DNA of 64,000 bases from Streptomyces canus. GTDB taxonomy: Bacteria > Actinomycetota > Actinomycetes > Streptomycetales > Streptomycetaceae. Shown here one piece after another: positions 35,630 to 43,013 of this stretch. The translations under genes were made by a program, and so were the position numbers. Within the stretch, counting starts at the first letter, position 1; each line of letters begins with the position of its first letter. The notes beneath the pieces were generated by a model. The model had not been told where the DNA came from, ran no database searches, and saw nothing but the letters and a program-made list of their open reading frames with translations. The stretch spans positions 492,639 to 556,638 of the forward strand of contig NZ_KQ948657.1 of NCBI RefSeq assembly GCF_001514145.1, read 5' to 3'.

Positions 35630-36916
35630 GTGCGTACCGCTGGAGAAGAGATCGTGTCGTCGTGCCCGCAGTGCGGGGTGGAGATCCGTACGGACAGACG
35701 GTTCACCACGTGGTGTGCCGCCTGCGAGTGGAACGTGGACCCGCAGGGGCCCGGTAAGGAGAAGCGCGGGCTGGACCGGGTGCGCCGCGGGCTGGCGCAG
35801 CGGTACGGCGCGCGGCTGTTCGACGAGCTGCGGGGCGGGGGCGGGAAGGGGATCGGGAGTCGGCGTACCTGGTCCGGTCCGCTCGCCTACGCGCTCGCGC
35901 TCACCGTGCACGGGCTGACCGTCGTCCTGGCCGCGGTCGGCCTGTGGGGCCTGGTCCGGGGCTGGGGCGGGCTCGGTATGGCGTTCGGGCTGTTCCTGCT
36001 GGCGCTGGCCTGGTCCCTGCGGCCGCGGCTGAACCGGCTGTCCGATGACGACCGCGTCCTGCTGCGAGGCGACGCGCCCGAGCTGTTCGCGCTGGTCGAC
36101 GAGGTCGCCGCCGCCCTGGGCACCCGGGGCGTGGACGCCGTCGTCGTGGACGTCGAGGCCAACGCGAGTGTGACCCAGCTCGGGCTGCGGCGCCGGCTCC
36201 TGACGCTGGGGCTGCCGCTGTGGGAGGTGCTGAGCCCTCAGCAGCGGATCGCGCTCCTGGGCCACGAGCTCGGCCACTTCACCCACGGCGACACCCGGCA
36301 CGGCATGGTCGTGGGAACCGCCTTCAGGTCGCTGAGCACCTGGCTCTACTACGTACGGCCGATGCCCAACCCGAACGTGGTCCAGGCCATCACCAACCTG
36401 GCCTGCGTCCCGCTCCGCCTGCTGATCAGCGCCGTCATGGCGCTGCTCGACCTGCTGACTGCGCGGGCCTCCCAGCGCGGTGAGTATCTGGCCGACGGAG
36501 CGGCGGCCCGCACCGGGTCCACCGAGGGAGCGGTCGGTCTGATGGACCGTCTCATGGTCACCGACTCGATCGTCACCACCCTGCAGCGCGAGACCAACAG
36601 CCGCCGACTGCGCCGGACCGGCCGGGGCGGCGAGCAGAACGCCGACGGCCTGTGGGAGGCGCTCGTCGCCCATCTGGACTCCGTCCCGGAGTCCGAGTTC
36701 GAACGCCAGCGCCGGGTCGGGGCACTGCGCGGCCACAGCGTCGACGCGAGCCACCCGCCGACCCATCTGCGCCGCCGGCTCCTGCTGGACGGTACGCCGG
36801 TGCCGGCCACGGTGACGGCGGACACCGCCCGGACCGAGCGCATCGACGGTGAACTGGCGGACGTGCGCGGGACGCTGGCCCGTGAAGTCGTCAGGGACGG
36901 TTACGGAGACCAGTGA
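35630..36916 (+). CDS. M48 family zinc metalloprotease with N-terminal zinc ribbon
   Basis: 428 residues. A zinc ribbon at the start (CPQCG ... CAAC, about residues 12-35), two membrane helices (about 85-107 and 113-132), then an M48-type peptidase domain with HELGH as the catalytic zinc motif and a later E-Y-x-A-D (GEYLADGAAA) supplying the third ligand. Membrane-anchored proteases of this type resemble HtpX and work on membrane proteins. GTG 35630 has GGGGAGG six bases upstream and is preferred over ATG 35582. Confidence 0.87.
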   Translation: MRTAGEEIVSSCPQCGVEIRTDRRFTTWCAACEWNVDPQGPGKEKRGLDRVRRGLAQRYGARLFDELRGGGGKGIGSRRTWSGPLAYALALTVHGLTVVLAAVGLWGLVRGWGGLGMAFGLFLLALAWSLRPRLNRLSDDDRVLLRGDAPELFALVDEVAAALGTRGVDAVVVDVEANASVTQLGLRRRLLTLGLPLWEVLSPQQRIALLGHELGHFTHGDTRHGMVVGTAFRSLSTWLYYVRPMPNPNVVQAITNLACVPLRLLISAVMALLDLLTARASQRGEYLADGAAARTGSTEGAVGLMDRLMVTDSIVTTLQRETNSRRLRRTGRGGEQNADGLWEALVAHLDSVPESEFERQRRVGALRGHSVDASHPPTHLRRRLLLDGTPVPATVTADTARTERIDGELADVRGTLAREVVRDGYGDQ

Positions 36917-36937
36917 CGGCCCCCGGGGTCGGGCCGG

Positions 36938-39400
36938 TCACAGCTGGCTCAGGATCGTCGGATCGGTGATCTTCGTGTCGTCGGCCAGCATCATCGCCTT
37001 GCTGAGGATGACCGCGAGCATGCGGTCGCCCTCGTAGGGGAGGTAACCGGCCTGCGGCGCCGACGGGTTGGACTTCGGGACGATGCACAGGTATTGGTCG
37101 TTCGGGGTGCGGAGGATGTTGCCCGAGCCGAGGTGGATCTTGTACGTGTGGCGGTCGCCCTTGACGTGGAGGAAGCGGCCCTCCAGGGTGCAGCGGTCGG
37201 CTATCGCGAGCCTCGGGATCAGGCGGTCCAGGAGGAGTCGGCGGGTCTCGGCGCTCTGGTTGAGCTCTCCGAAGCCGTACGACGTCCAGTACTCGCGGAA
37301 ACGGCCGCCGGGGCCGCCGTCCTGCCAGGTGGGGTCGTTGCCGATGCTGGCCACGCCGACGAACAGGTCCACGTCGCGCAGGACTTCGGACAGGACCAGC
37401 GACGGGATTTCCGTCAGGGGCAGGGGGTCCACCGGCTCGGCACCGTCGCGCAGCCACATGCGGTACTCGCCGCCTGAGCAGTGCGCCCAGTTCTCCGGGG
37501 CGTCGATCGGGTAGAACCGGACCTGGTCGGTGCGCAGGCGCAGGAAGGTGCCGGAGTCGGTGATGTCCGTGTAGTCCTCGCCGCCGTCGCCCTCGATCCA
37601 GTACTCGGCTCTCAGGCCCCAGCGCGGGAGGTCCCGGCTGGGCGGCGGGGCCTCGTCGTCGACGGCAAGGCGGAGTCTGTTGCGCCAGCCCCGGGCCGCC
37701 GCCAGGGAGTGGAACTGGTGCTGGCGCAGGACGTGGGCCGCGAAGCGGTTGGAGTAGGTGCCGGTGGTGCGCTCCGCGTCCGTCAGCAGGTAGACCTCTC
37801 GGTGGGCCTGCTTGAAGGGCTGGGTGATCCCGTGGCGCTCCAGCCAGTCGCGCCAGGCGACGATCTCGGCGGGGGTGCGGTCCACCGGGTGCCAGAGACG
37901 GACTTCCGTGCCTGCGGTGACGGGGGTGTCCGTGACCGTGCGCAGGGAGCCGTCGGCGTATCCGGCCGTCGTGCCGTCGACCGTCCACAGGAGGCGACGG
38001 GCGAGGGTGCCGACGAGGGGGTGGTCGAGGTAGCGCTCGCGCCAGGTGTCGTAGGACCAGGTGCGGTCGGCCAGGAACTGGCGATCCAGGCGTTCACTCT
38101 GGGCCGAGAGCATCTTGTCGACGTCCTTGGCGGCCGCCTTGAGCTCCTTCAGCTCCTCCGCGTGGTCCCGGCGCACGGCGGCCGGCACGCTCTTGACCGG
38201 CTTCCCACTCGCGTTGCTCCAGGTCAACACGGCCCTGGAGCCCTGGACTTCGAGGACGGCCGTGTTCTCGCCGAGCCGGTGCTCGGCGCGTCCGACCTCG
38301 GTCAGGCCGTATGACGGTACGGCCAGTTCCTCGATCTCCTCGCGGCTGAGGCCCAGGGCGACGGCGCGTGCCTCCAGGGCCGCGTCGAGCAGCTTGACGG
38401 TGTTCTTGTACGTCACCCGGGTGGCCAGGCGGGCCAGTTCGGCGAGTGCCGCCTCGCTGTCGACGCGGGCGAGGGCGTTGACACCGGCGTTGGCGACCTT
38501 CGGGTTGCGCGGGCCGAGGCCGGCGACCTTCTTGAGGGAGGTCTCGACGAGGGCGCCGAGGGCGCGGGCGGTGTCGGGGTGCGCCGGGAGGAGGGAGAGG
38601 AGCCAGGCGAGGCCGCGCAGGGCGTTCGCGTTGTAGGGGTCGTAGGCGCTGTTGACGTCGGGTTCGTACCGCCCGCGTTCCAGCTCGAAGGTGCGGGGGC
38701 GGCCGACCAGGGCGAGCCAGCGGATCACCGCCTCGCGGACGCGGTCGGGACCGAGCGGGTCGACCAGGGCGGCTGCCTGCTTGTCCCATTTGGGGGAAGG
38801 CTTGGCCGCGGTGGCGGTCGTCATGTGGGTCAGTAGCTGCTGCCAGGCGGGGCCGGTCTCGCGCAGGGCTTCCTCGGCCCATGCCTCCCCCACGTTGAGG
38901 GGCGGTTCGGTCAGCTTCTTGGCCGTCCTGGGCAGGTCCTCGTTGTGGTAGGCGTGGAGGACGGAGCGGCGGACCGTGGCGACGACTGCGGGCGCGACCG
39001 GGCGGCCCGCGGCCAGCTCGGCCTCGATGAGGTTCTCGTAGCGGGCGCCCCACCAGAAGGAGTGCTGCCGGGAGATCCCGTCGAGCAGGGACAGGCGCTC
39101 CGCGGTCAGGTGGTCGTGGGGCGGCAGGTCGCGGGAGACGATGCCGAGCAGGATCAGCGCGTTCTGCTGGGCGTTCGGGCCCGCCTGTTGCGAGTGGTAC
39201 TGCGTCACGAGGCCGTCGGCGATCCGTGACCGCGCGTCCGGCGGCAGTTCGAGCAGCCGGGCCAGCACGCCGTCCCACAGGCCGGCCCAGTTGCCCTTGT
39301 TGGCGACCGCGGCCTTGAGCAGGTCGGCGGCGAGCTCCTCCAGGTCACCGTCGCCGGCCCGCTGCCGGATCAGGTCCTTGTACTTCTGGATCTCGCCCAT
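36938..39400 (-). CDS. DUF4132 family protein (MolR-like)
   Basis: 820 residues, soluble. The N-terminal two thirds are helical, with HEAT-like stretches (NALRGLAWLLSLLPAHPDTARALG). Beyond about residue 390 the DUF4132 region is seen (LTWSNASGKPVKSVPAAVRR, then HPLVGTLARRLLWTV and the QPFKQAHREVYLLTDAE motif). The end (from about 600) is a further conserved domain usually found with DUF4132. Function unknown; E. coli MolR shares the domain. ATG 39400 lies two bases after the stop of a small gene, so the two form an operon. Confidence 0.85.
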   Translation of the reverse strand: MGEIQKYKDLIRQRAGDGDLEELAADLLKAAVANKGNWAGLWDGVLARLLELPPDARSRIADGLVTQYHSQQAGPNAQQNALILLGIVSRDLPPHDHLTAERLSLLDGISRQHSFWWGARYENLIEAELAAGRPVAPAVVATVRRSVLHAYHNEDLPRTAKKLTEPPLNVGEAWAEEALRETGPAWQQLLTHMTTATAAKPSPKWDKQAAALVDPLGPDRVREAVIRWLALVGRPRTFELERGRYEPDVNSAYDPYNANALRGLAWLLSLLPAHPDTARALGALVETSLKKVAGLGPRNPKVANAGVNALARVDSEAALAELARLATRVTYKNTVKLLDAALEARAVALGLSREEIEELAVPSYGLTEVGRAEHRLGENTAVLEVQGSRAVLTWSNASGKPVKSVPAAVRRDHAEELKELKAAAKDVDKMLSAQSERLDRQFLADRTWSYDTWRERYLDHPLVGTLARRLLWTVDGTTAGYADGSLRTVTDTPVTAGTEVRLWHPVDRTPAEIVAWRDWLERHGITQPFKQAHREVYLLTDAERTTGTYSNRFAAHVLRQHQFHSLAAARGWRNRLRLAVDDEAPPPSRDLPRWGLRAEYWIEGDGGEDYTDITDSGTFLRLRTDQVRFYPIDAPENWAHCSGGEYRMWLRDGAEPVDPLPLTEIPSLVLSEVLRDVDLFVGVASIGNDPTWQDGGPGGRFREYWTSYGFGELNQSAETRRLLLDRLIPRLAIADRCTLEGRFLHVKGDRHTYKIHLGSGNILRTPNDQYLCIVPKSNPSAPQAGYLPYEGDRMLAVILSKAMMLADDTKITDPTILSQL

Positions 39401-39402
39401 GG

Positions 39403-39795
39403 TCAGCCACCCACCAGCGGGACGAGCTTGAGGAACGTGACCTCGGTGCCGAGCACGAGGTCGATCTCCTCGTCGAGCTCGGTCACCTGACGGTCGCCGA
39501 CCAGCACCAGGAAGCCGTTGCCCGCGAAGGCCTTGAGGGCGAGCTCGGTCTGGGTCTCGGGGTCTATGCGGCGGGGCGTGCGCAACGCGTAGCCGTTCAG
39601 CACGCGTTCGGTGTCCTCGGGCTGGACCAGGCCCTGGAAGACGGCGGGTGTGCGCGCGTTGTACTCGGCCACCTCCTGGAAGACCCGGCGGCGGATCAAC
39701 TCGCCCACGGCGAGCCGCTCCTCGGCGATCTCCAGACCCCAGCCGTCACTGCGGCTCCCGCTCGTCGTCTCGTCGACGAACATCACGATTCCCAT
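39403..39795 (-). CDS. Small conserved hypothetical protein cotranscribed with DUF4132 gene
   Basis: 130 residues, acidic, ending TEVTFLKLVPLVGG. VFQEVAEYNART and GNGFLVLVGDRQVTELDEEIDL are its most distinctive stretches. No domain recognised. ATG 39795 chosen; ATG 39783 has a better-placed GGGA and could be the true start. Only two bases separate it from the DUF4132 gene, so the two products probably act together. Confidence 0.65.
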   Translation of the reverse strand: MGIVMFVDETTSGSRSDGWGLEIAEERLAVGELIRRRVFQEVAEYNARTPAVFQGLVQPEDTERVLNGYALRTPRRIDPETQTELALKAFAGNGFLVLVGDRQVTELDEEIDLVLGTEVTFLKLVPLVGG

Positions 39796-39845
39796 ACCGA
39801 AGACAGTACGAGGCACCACTGACAACGGGTCCGGTCCGGAGCGGG

Positions 39846-40286
39846 TCACACGATGTTGCGGACCACCGTCCAGGCCACGGCCACCGCGAGCACGACCACC
39901 TGCGCCCGGGGGCTCAGCGTGGGACGCCAGCGACGGCCGCGCAGGCCCTCCCACGCCCAACGGCCCAGCAGGATCAGGGCGTACGGCGCGGCGAGCAGCA
40001 GAGCCCGGTTGTCCAGCCACGCTTCGGTGACGTGGCCGTGCATCAGGTCGTACACCATGCGGGTGCCGCCGCAGGCCGGACAGAGCAGGCCGGTGAGCAT
40101 GCGGAACGGGCACTGCGGCAGGAGGTGGCCGGGGTCGTGCGGGTCGGTGCGGTAGAGGTACACGGCACCGGCGGCTCCCGCGGCGAGCACCGCCGAGGGT
40201 GCCGCCGCGGGGTGGCGGAGCGGGGAGCGCCGTACGGAGGCCGCGGCGCCCTCCGTCCTAGCTTCGGAGGATCCGGCCGTGTTCAT
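39846..40286 (-). CDS. DUF2752 family membrane protein
   Basis: 146 residues with a short-loop motif CPFRMLTGLLCPACGGTRM, the hallmark of DUF2752, and three membrane helices (about 30-46, 92-110, 125-143). The four Cys residues may bind a metal. ATG 40286 lies inside the end of the upstream TM2 gene (29-base overlap), so the pair is coupled. Function unknown. Confidence 0.85.
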   Translation of the reverse strand: MNTAGSSEARTEGAAASVRRSPLRHPAAAPSAVLAAGAAGAVYLYRTDPHDPGHLLPQCPFRMLTGLLCPACGGTRMVYDLMHGHVTEAWLDNRALLLAAPYALILLGRWAWEGLRGRRWRPTLSPRAQVVVLAVAVAWTVVRNIV

Positions 40287-40731
40287 CGGTGTGGTCGTTC
40301 CCGGTGAGCAGGAGGATGCCGTCGATCAGCGACCAGACGCCCAGGCCGCCGCAGGTGAAGAGCTGTGCGAGTCCCATCCCGACGTTGCCCAGGTAGAAGC
40401 GTCCTACGCCGAAGCCGCCGAGGGTGAGCTGGAGGATGCCCGCGATGACCTTCGACTTGTCGGAGTACGGCCGTCCGTACGGGTCGTAGCCGTAGGGGGC
40501 GTTGGGGTCTCCCGTGTACGTCCCCGGAGGCGGGGGGTAGTAGCCCGGCGGCGGATATCCGGGAGGCGGGTAGCCCGGCGGCGGGTAGCCCTGCTGCTGT
40601 TGGTATGCCTGCTGCTGTTGGCCTTGCCCGCTTTCCTGCTGGTCGTGACCGTGCTGTTCGTGACCCGGCTGCTCGCTCAAGGGGGACTGCTCCTGGGGAC
40701 CGAAGCGGGAGGACCCGCGAAAAAAAGACAA
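40258..40731 (-). CDS. TM2 domain protein with Pro/Gly/Tyr-rich N terminus
   Basis: 157 residues. The first 75 are Gln- and Pro-rich with PPGYPPPGYPPPGYYPPPPG repeats; the last 70 form a TM2 domain (KSKVIAGILQLTLGGFGVGRFYLGN, shown in pieces, then LFTCGGLGVWSLIDGILLL). The only start that keeps the frame is TTG 40731, with a weak ribosome site and a run of seven A (T on the coding strand) a few bases inside, so the true start or frame may differ. Role unknown. Confidence 0.75.
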   Translation of the reverse strand: MSFFRGSSRFGPQEQSPLSEQPGHEQHGHDQQESGQGQQQQAYQQQQGYPPPGYPPPGYPPPGYYPPPPGTYTGDPNAPYGYDPYGRPYSDKSKVIAGILQLTLGGFGVGRFYLGNVGMGLAQLFTCGGLGVWSLIDGILLLTGNDHTDEHGRILRS

Positions 40732-40806
40732 TGAGCCCGGTCATCATGCACGACGGACACCGCGTCGCAGAAGCCTGTTCCGTCACCCCCGGCTTAATCT
40801 GACGAC

Positions 40807-41217
40807 ATGTCAGATGACCAGTCGTACGAACTGCTCGGATTCGACAACGTGCTGCTGCCCGTCGGGGACCTCGGCGAGGCCGTCTCCTTCTACGAGCGCG
40901 CGGGCTTCACGGTGGGCTTCCGGCTCGACGAGGCCGGGATCGCACTGCTGAAGGTCGGCGGCGAGACGCCCGGGATCCTGCTCCGGCAGGAGGAGGCGCT
41001 CGGGCACCGGCCGCCGCCGTGGCCCGCCACGCGCGTGTGGCTGGAGGTGCCGGACGCAAGGACCGCCGCGCGGGAGCTGCGTGCAGCCGGCCTCGAACTG
41101 CTCGACGAGCCCTTCTCCGTAGCCACCGGCTGGACCGTCGAGGTCGCCGACCCCTGGGGGAACGTCCTCGGGTTCACCGACTACACCAAGCGTCCGGAGC
41201 TCGGCCGGCGAGCCTGA
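40807..41217 (+). CDS. VOC/glyoxalase superfamily protein
   Basis: 136 residues with the paired beta-alpha-beta-beta-beta modules of the vicinal oxygen chelate fold: NVLLPVGDLGEAVSFYERAG near the start and VEVADPWGNVLGFTDYT near the end. Such proteins are metal-dependent dioxygenases, isomerases or antibiotic-binding proteins; the metal His residues are not clearly present, so binding rather than catalysis is possible. TAATCT seven bases before ATG 40807 hints at a leaderless message. Confidence 0.82.
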   Translation: MSDDQSYELLGFDNVLLPVGDLGEAVSFYERAGFTVGFRLDEAGIALLKVGGETPGILLRQEEALGHRPPPWPATRVWLEVPDARTAARELRAAGLELLDEPFSVATGWTVEVADPWGNVLGFTDYTKRPELGRRA

Positions 41218-41261
41218 GGGATCACGGACACACACGTGACGCAGGCCTCCCCGCAAGCGAG

Positions 41262-41290
41262 TTGAACACGTTCAAAAACAGGTCTAGAGT
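41262..41290 (+). promoter_or_regulatory. Promoter of the 41335 operon with overlapping operator 1
   Basis: -35 TTGAAC (41262-41267), 17-base spacer, -10 TAGAGT (41285-41290). The -35 box is the first half of the palindrome TTGAACACGTTCAA (41262-41275), so a bound TetR protein would cover it. The regulator is most likely the TetR gene at the end of the same operon. Confidence 0.8.
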
Positions 41291-41306
41291 CACTCCCGTC
41301 AGCGTT

Positions 41307-41320
41307 TTGAACGCGTTCAA
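41307..41320. promoter_or_regulatory. Operator 2 for the TetR regulator
   Basis: Palindrome TTGAACGCGTTCAA, one base different from operator 1 with centres 45 bases apart. It lies just after the expected transcription start and just before the GAAGGGGGAGG ribosome site (41321-41331). Confidence 0.8.
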
Positions 41321-41334
41321 GAAGGGGGAGGCAC

Positions 41335-41730
41335 ATGGACCGTACGGTCGTCGCCTACGTCATCTACCTCGTCGTCAGCATTGCCCTGACCGTCTGGGTG
41401 GCCCGCACGCTCAGCAGGAACGGGCGGATCTTCCTCGCCGACGTGCTGCGCGGGAACGAGAAGCTCGCCGAGGCCGTCAACCACCTCCTGGTGGTCGGCT
41501 TCTACCTCGTGAACCTCGGCTTCGTCGCGCTGTACCTCAGCGGCGACGGGACGATCGAGGACACGCGCGGCGTCTTCGAGGCCCTGTCGACCAAGCTGGG
41601 CGTGGTGCTGCTGGTCCTCGGAGTGATGCACCTGGCCAATGTGTACGTCCTCAACCGGATCCGCAGGCGGGGCGCCATGGAGCGGGAGCAGACGCCTCCG
41701 GTCGCGCCGCAGGACTGGGTCCGGGCATGA
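41335..41730 (+). CDS. Integral membrane protein, unknown function
   Basis: 131 residues with three membrane helices (about 5-22, 45-66, 82-103) and a basic C-terminal tail. KLAEAVNHLLVVGFYLVNLGFVALYL is the central conserved-looking part (read in pieces). Its stop overlaps the start of the DCC-family gene (ATGA) and a TetR gene follows, so all three belong to one self-regulated operon with two operators upstream. Perhaps a partner of the thiol-active protein; not known. Confidence 0.75.
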   Translation: MDRTVVAYVIYLVVSIALTVWVARTLSRNGRIFLADVLRGNEKLAEAVNHLLVVGFYLVNLGFVALYLSGDGTIEDTRGVFEALSTKLGVVLLVLGVMHLANVYVLNRIRRRGAMEREQTPPVAPQDWVRA

Positions 41731-42245
41731 CAGGCCCGACAGGTACCAAGGGCGGTGCGGGTGTCCCGGCGGACCGCACCCCGGTCCGCCGGCTCACCGT
41801 CCTGTACGACGCCGACTGCTCCCTGTGCGCCTTCCTGCGCGACTGGCTCGTACGCCAGCCGCAGCTGGTCCCGCTGGAGTTGGTGCCGGCCGGGTCGCAG
41901 GAGGCCCGGCTGAGGTTTCCCGGGCTCGATCACCGCGCCACGCTGGAGGAGATCACCGTCGTCGGCGACGCGGGACAGGTCTACCGCGACACCGCCGCCT
42001 GGATCGTGACCCTGTGGGCGCTGCCCGAGCACCGGCCGCTCGCTCACCGGCTCAGCACCCCGTCCGGGGCACGACTCGCGAGGGGCGCGGTGCTCGCCGC
42101 CGCGAAATGGCGGGGCGCGCAGTGGCAGGGCGGTCAGTGGGGCGGCCCCGCGTACCGCCGCTCGGAAGGCTGGGCGTACGACCCCGGACGGGGCTGGGTC
42201 CACACCCCACCGGGGTGCGGCAGCGGCGGCCGCGCCACTGGTTAG
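41727..42245 (+). CDS. DCC family thiol-disulfide oxidoreductase (DUF393/YuxK-like)
   Basis: 172 residues. TVLYDADCSLCAFLRDWL carries the D-x-x-C-x-x-C motif for which the family is named; LWALPEHRPLAHRL follows as usual. The last 50 residues (basic, Trp- and Gly-rich) go beyond the domain. A thioredoxin-like redox role is expected. Overlaps the upstream membrane-protein gene by four bases (ATGA) and is 11 bases from the TetR gene. Confidence 0.85.
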   Translation: MTGPTGTKGGAGVPADRTPVRRLTVLYDADCSLCAFLRDWLVRQPQLVPLELVPAGSQEARLRFPGLDHRATLEEITVVGDAGQVYRDTAAWIVTLWALPEHRPLAHRLSTPSGARLARGAVLAAAKWRGAQWQGGQWGGPAYRRSEGWAYDPGRGWVHTPPGCGSGGRATG

Positions 42246-42256
42246 GCTCTCTTTCC

Positions 42257-43009
42257 GTGCCTGCGAACAACGACGGCCCCGACGAGGGCAGTACCCCGAG
42301 CAAGTCCGAACAGACGAGCAAGTCCGAGCAGACGCGCGCGCTGATCCTGGAGACGGCGATGCGGCTGTTCCAGGAGCGGGGGTACGACAAGACGACCATG
42401 CGGGCCATCGCCCAGGAGGCCGGGGTCTCCGTCGGCAACGCGTACTACTACTTCGCGGGCAAGGAGCACCTGATCCAGGGCTTCTACGACCGGATCGCCG
42501 CCGAGCACCAGGCGGCGGTCCGGGAGGTCCTGGCCCGGGAGAGCGACCTGGAGGCGCGGCTCGCGGGCGTACTGAAGGTCTGGCTGGACATCGCGCAGCC
42601 GTATCACGAGTTCGCGGTGCAGTTCTTCAAGAACGCCGCCGATCCCGACAGCCCGCTCAGTCCGTTCTCACCCGAGTCGGAGCACGCGCGCGTGGAGGCG
42701 ATCGCCGTACACCGCGAGGTGCTGCGGGGCGCGACGAGGACGAAGGTGCCCGAGGAACTCCGCGACATCCTCCCCGAGTTGATGTGGCTGTCCCAGATGG
42801 GGCTCGTCCTGTACTGGATCTTCGACCGCACGGAGGGCCGCGAGCGGAGCTACCGGCTCGCCGAGCGCGGCGCCAGGCTCACCGCGAGGGGCGTGTCACT
42901 GGCCCGGTTCCGGGTGCTCAGGCCGCTCGTACGAGAGGTGCACGAACTGTTCACGGACTTCCTGCCGGGGATGACGAAGGTGATGCCGGACCCCGGCAGG
43001 AAGGCCTAG
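42257..43009 (+). CDS. TetR family transcriptional regulator
   Basis: 250 residues. HTH in TTMRAIAQEAGVSVGNAYYY (about 46-65), preceded by a Ser/Lys-rich start with SKSEQT repeated twice. The ligand domain fills the rest. It is the third gene of the operon whose promoter carries two TTGAAC-x-CGTTCAA palindromes, so it probably represses its own operon. GTG 42257 lacks a ribosome site and may be read by coupling with the upstream gene. Ends four bases from the convergent MMPL gene. Confidence 0.9.
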   Translation: MPANNDGPDEGSTPSKSEQTSKSEQTRALILETAMRLFQERGYDKTTMRAIAQEAGVSVGNAYYYFAGKEHLIQGFYDRIAAEHQAAVREVLARESDLEARLAGVLKVWLDIAQPYHEFAVQFFKNAADPDSPLSPFSPESEHARVEAIAVHREVLRGATRTKVPEELRDILPELMWLSQMGLVLYWIFDRTEGRERSYRLAERGARLTARGVSLARFRVLRPLVREVHELFTDFLPGMTKVMPDPGRKA

Positions 43010-43013
43010 TCAC

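Noticed and set aside
40807..41217. VOC protein as a bleomycin-type resistance gene
   Set aside because: The fold fits but nothing in the sequence or neighbours points to an antibiotic, so only the superfamily is called.
41278..41294. Possible DasR-type site around GGTCTAGAG
   Set aside because: Only the left half and centre match the dre consensus; the same bases are explained better as the -10 box TAGAGT.
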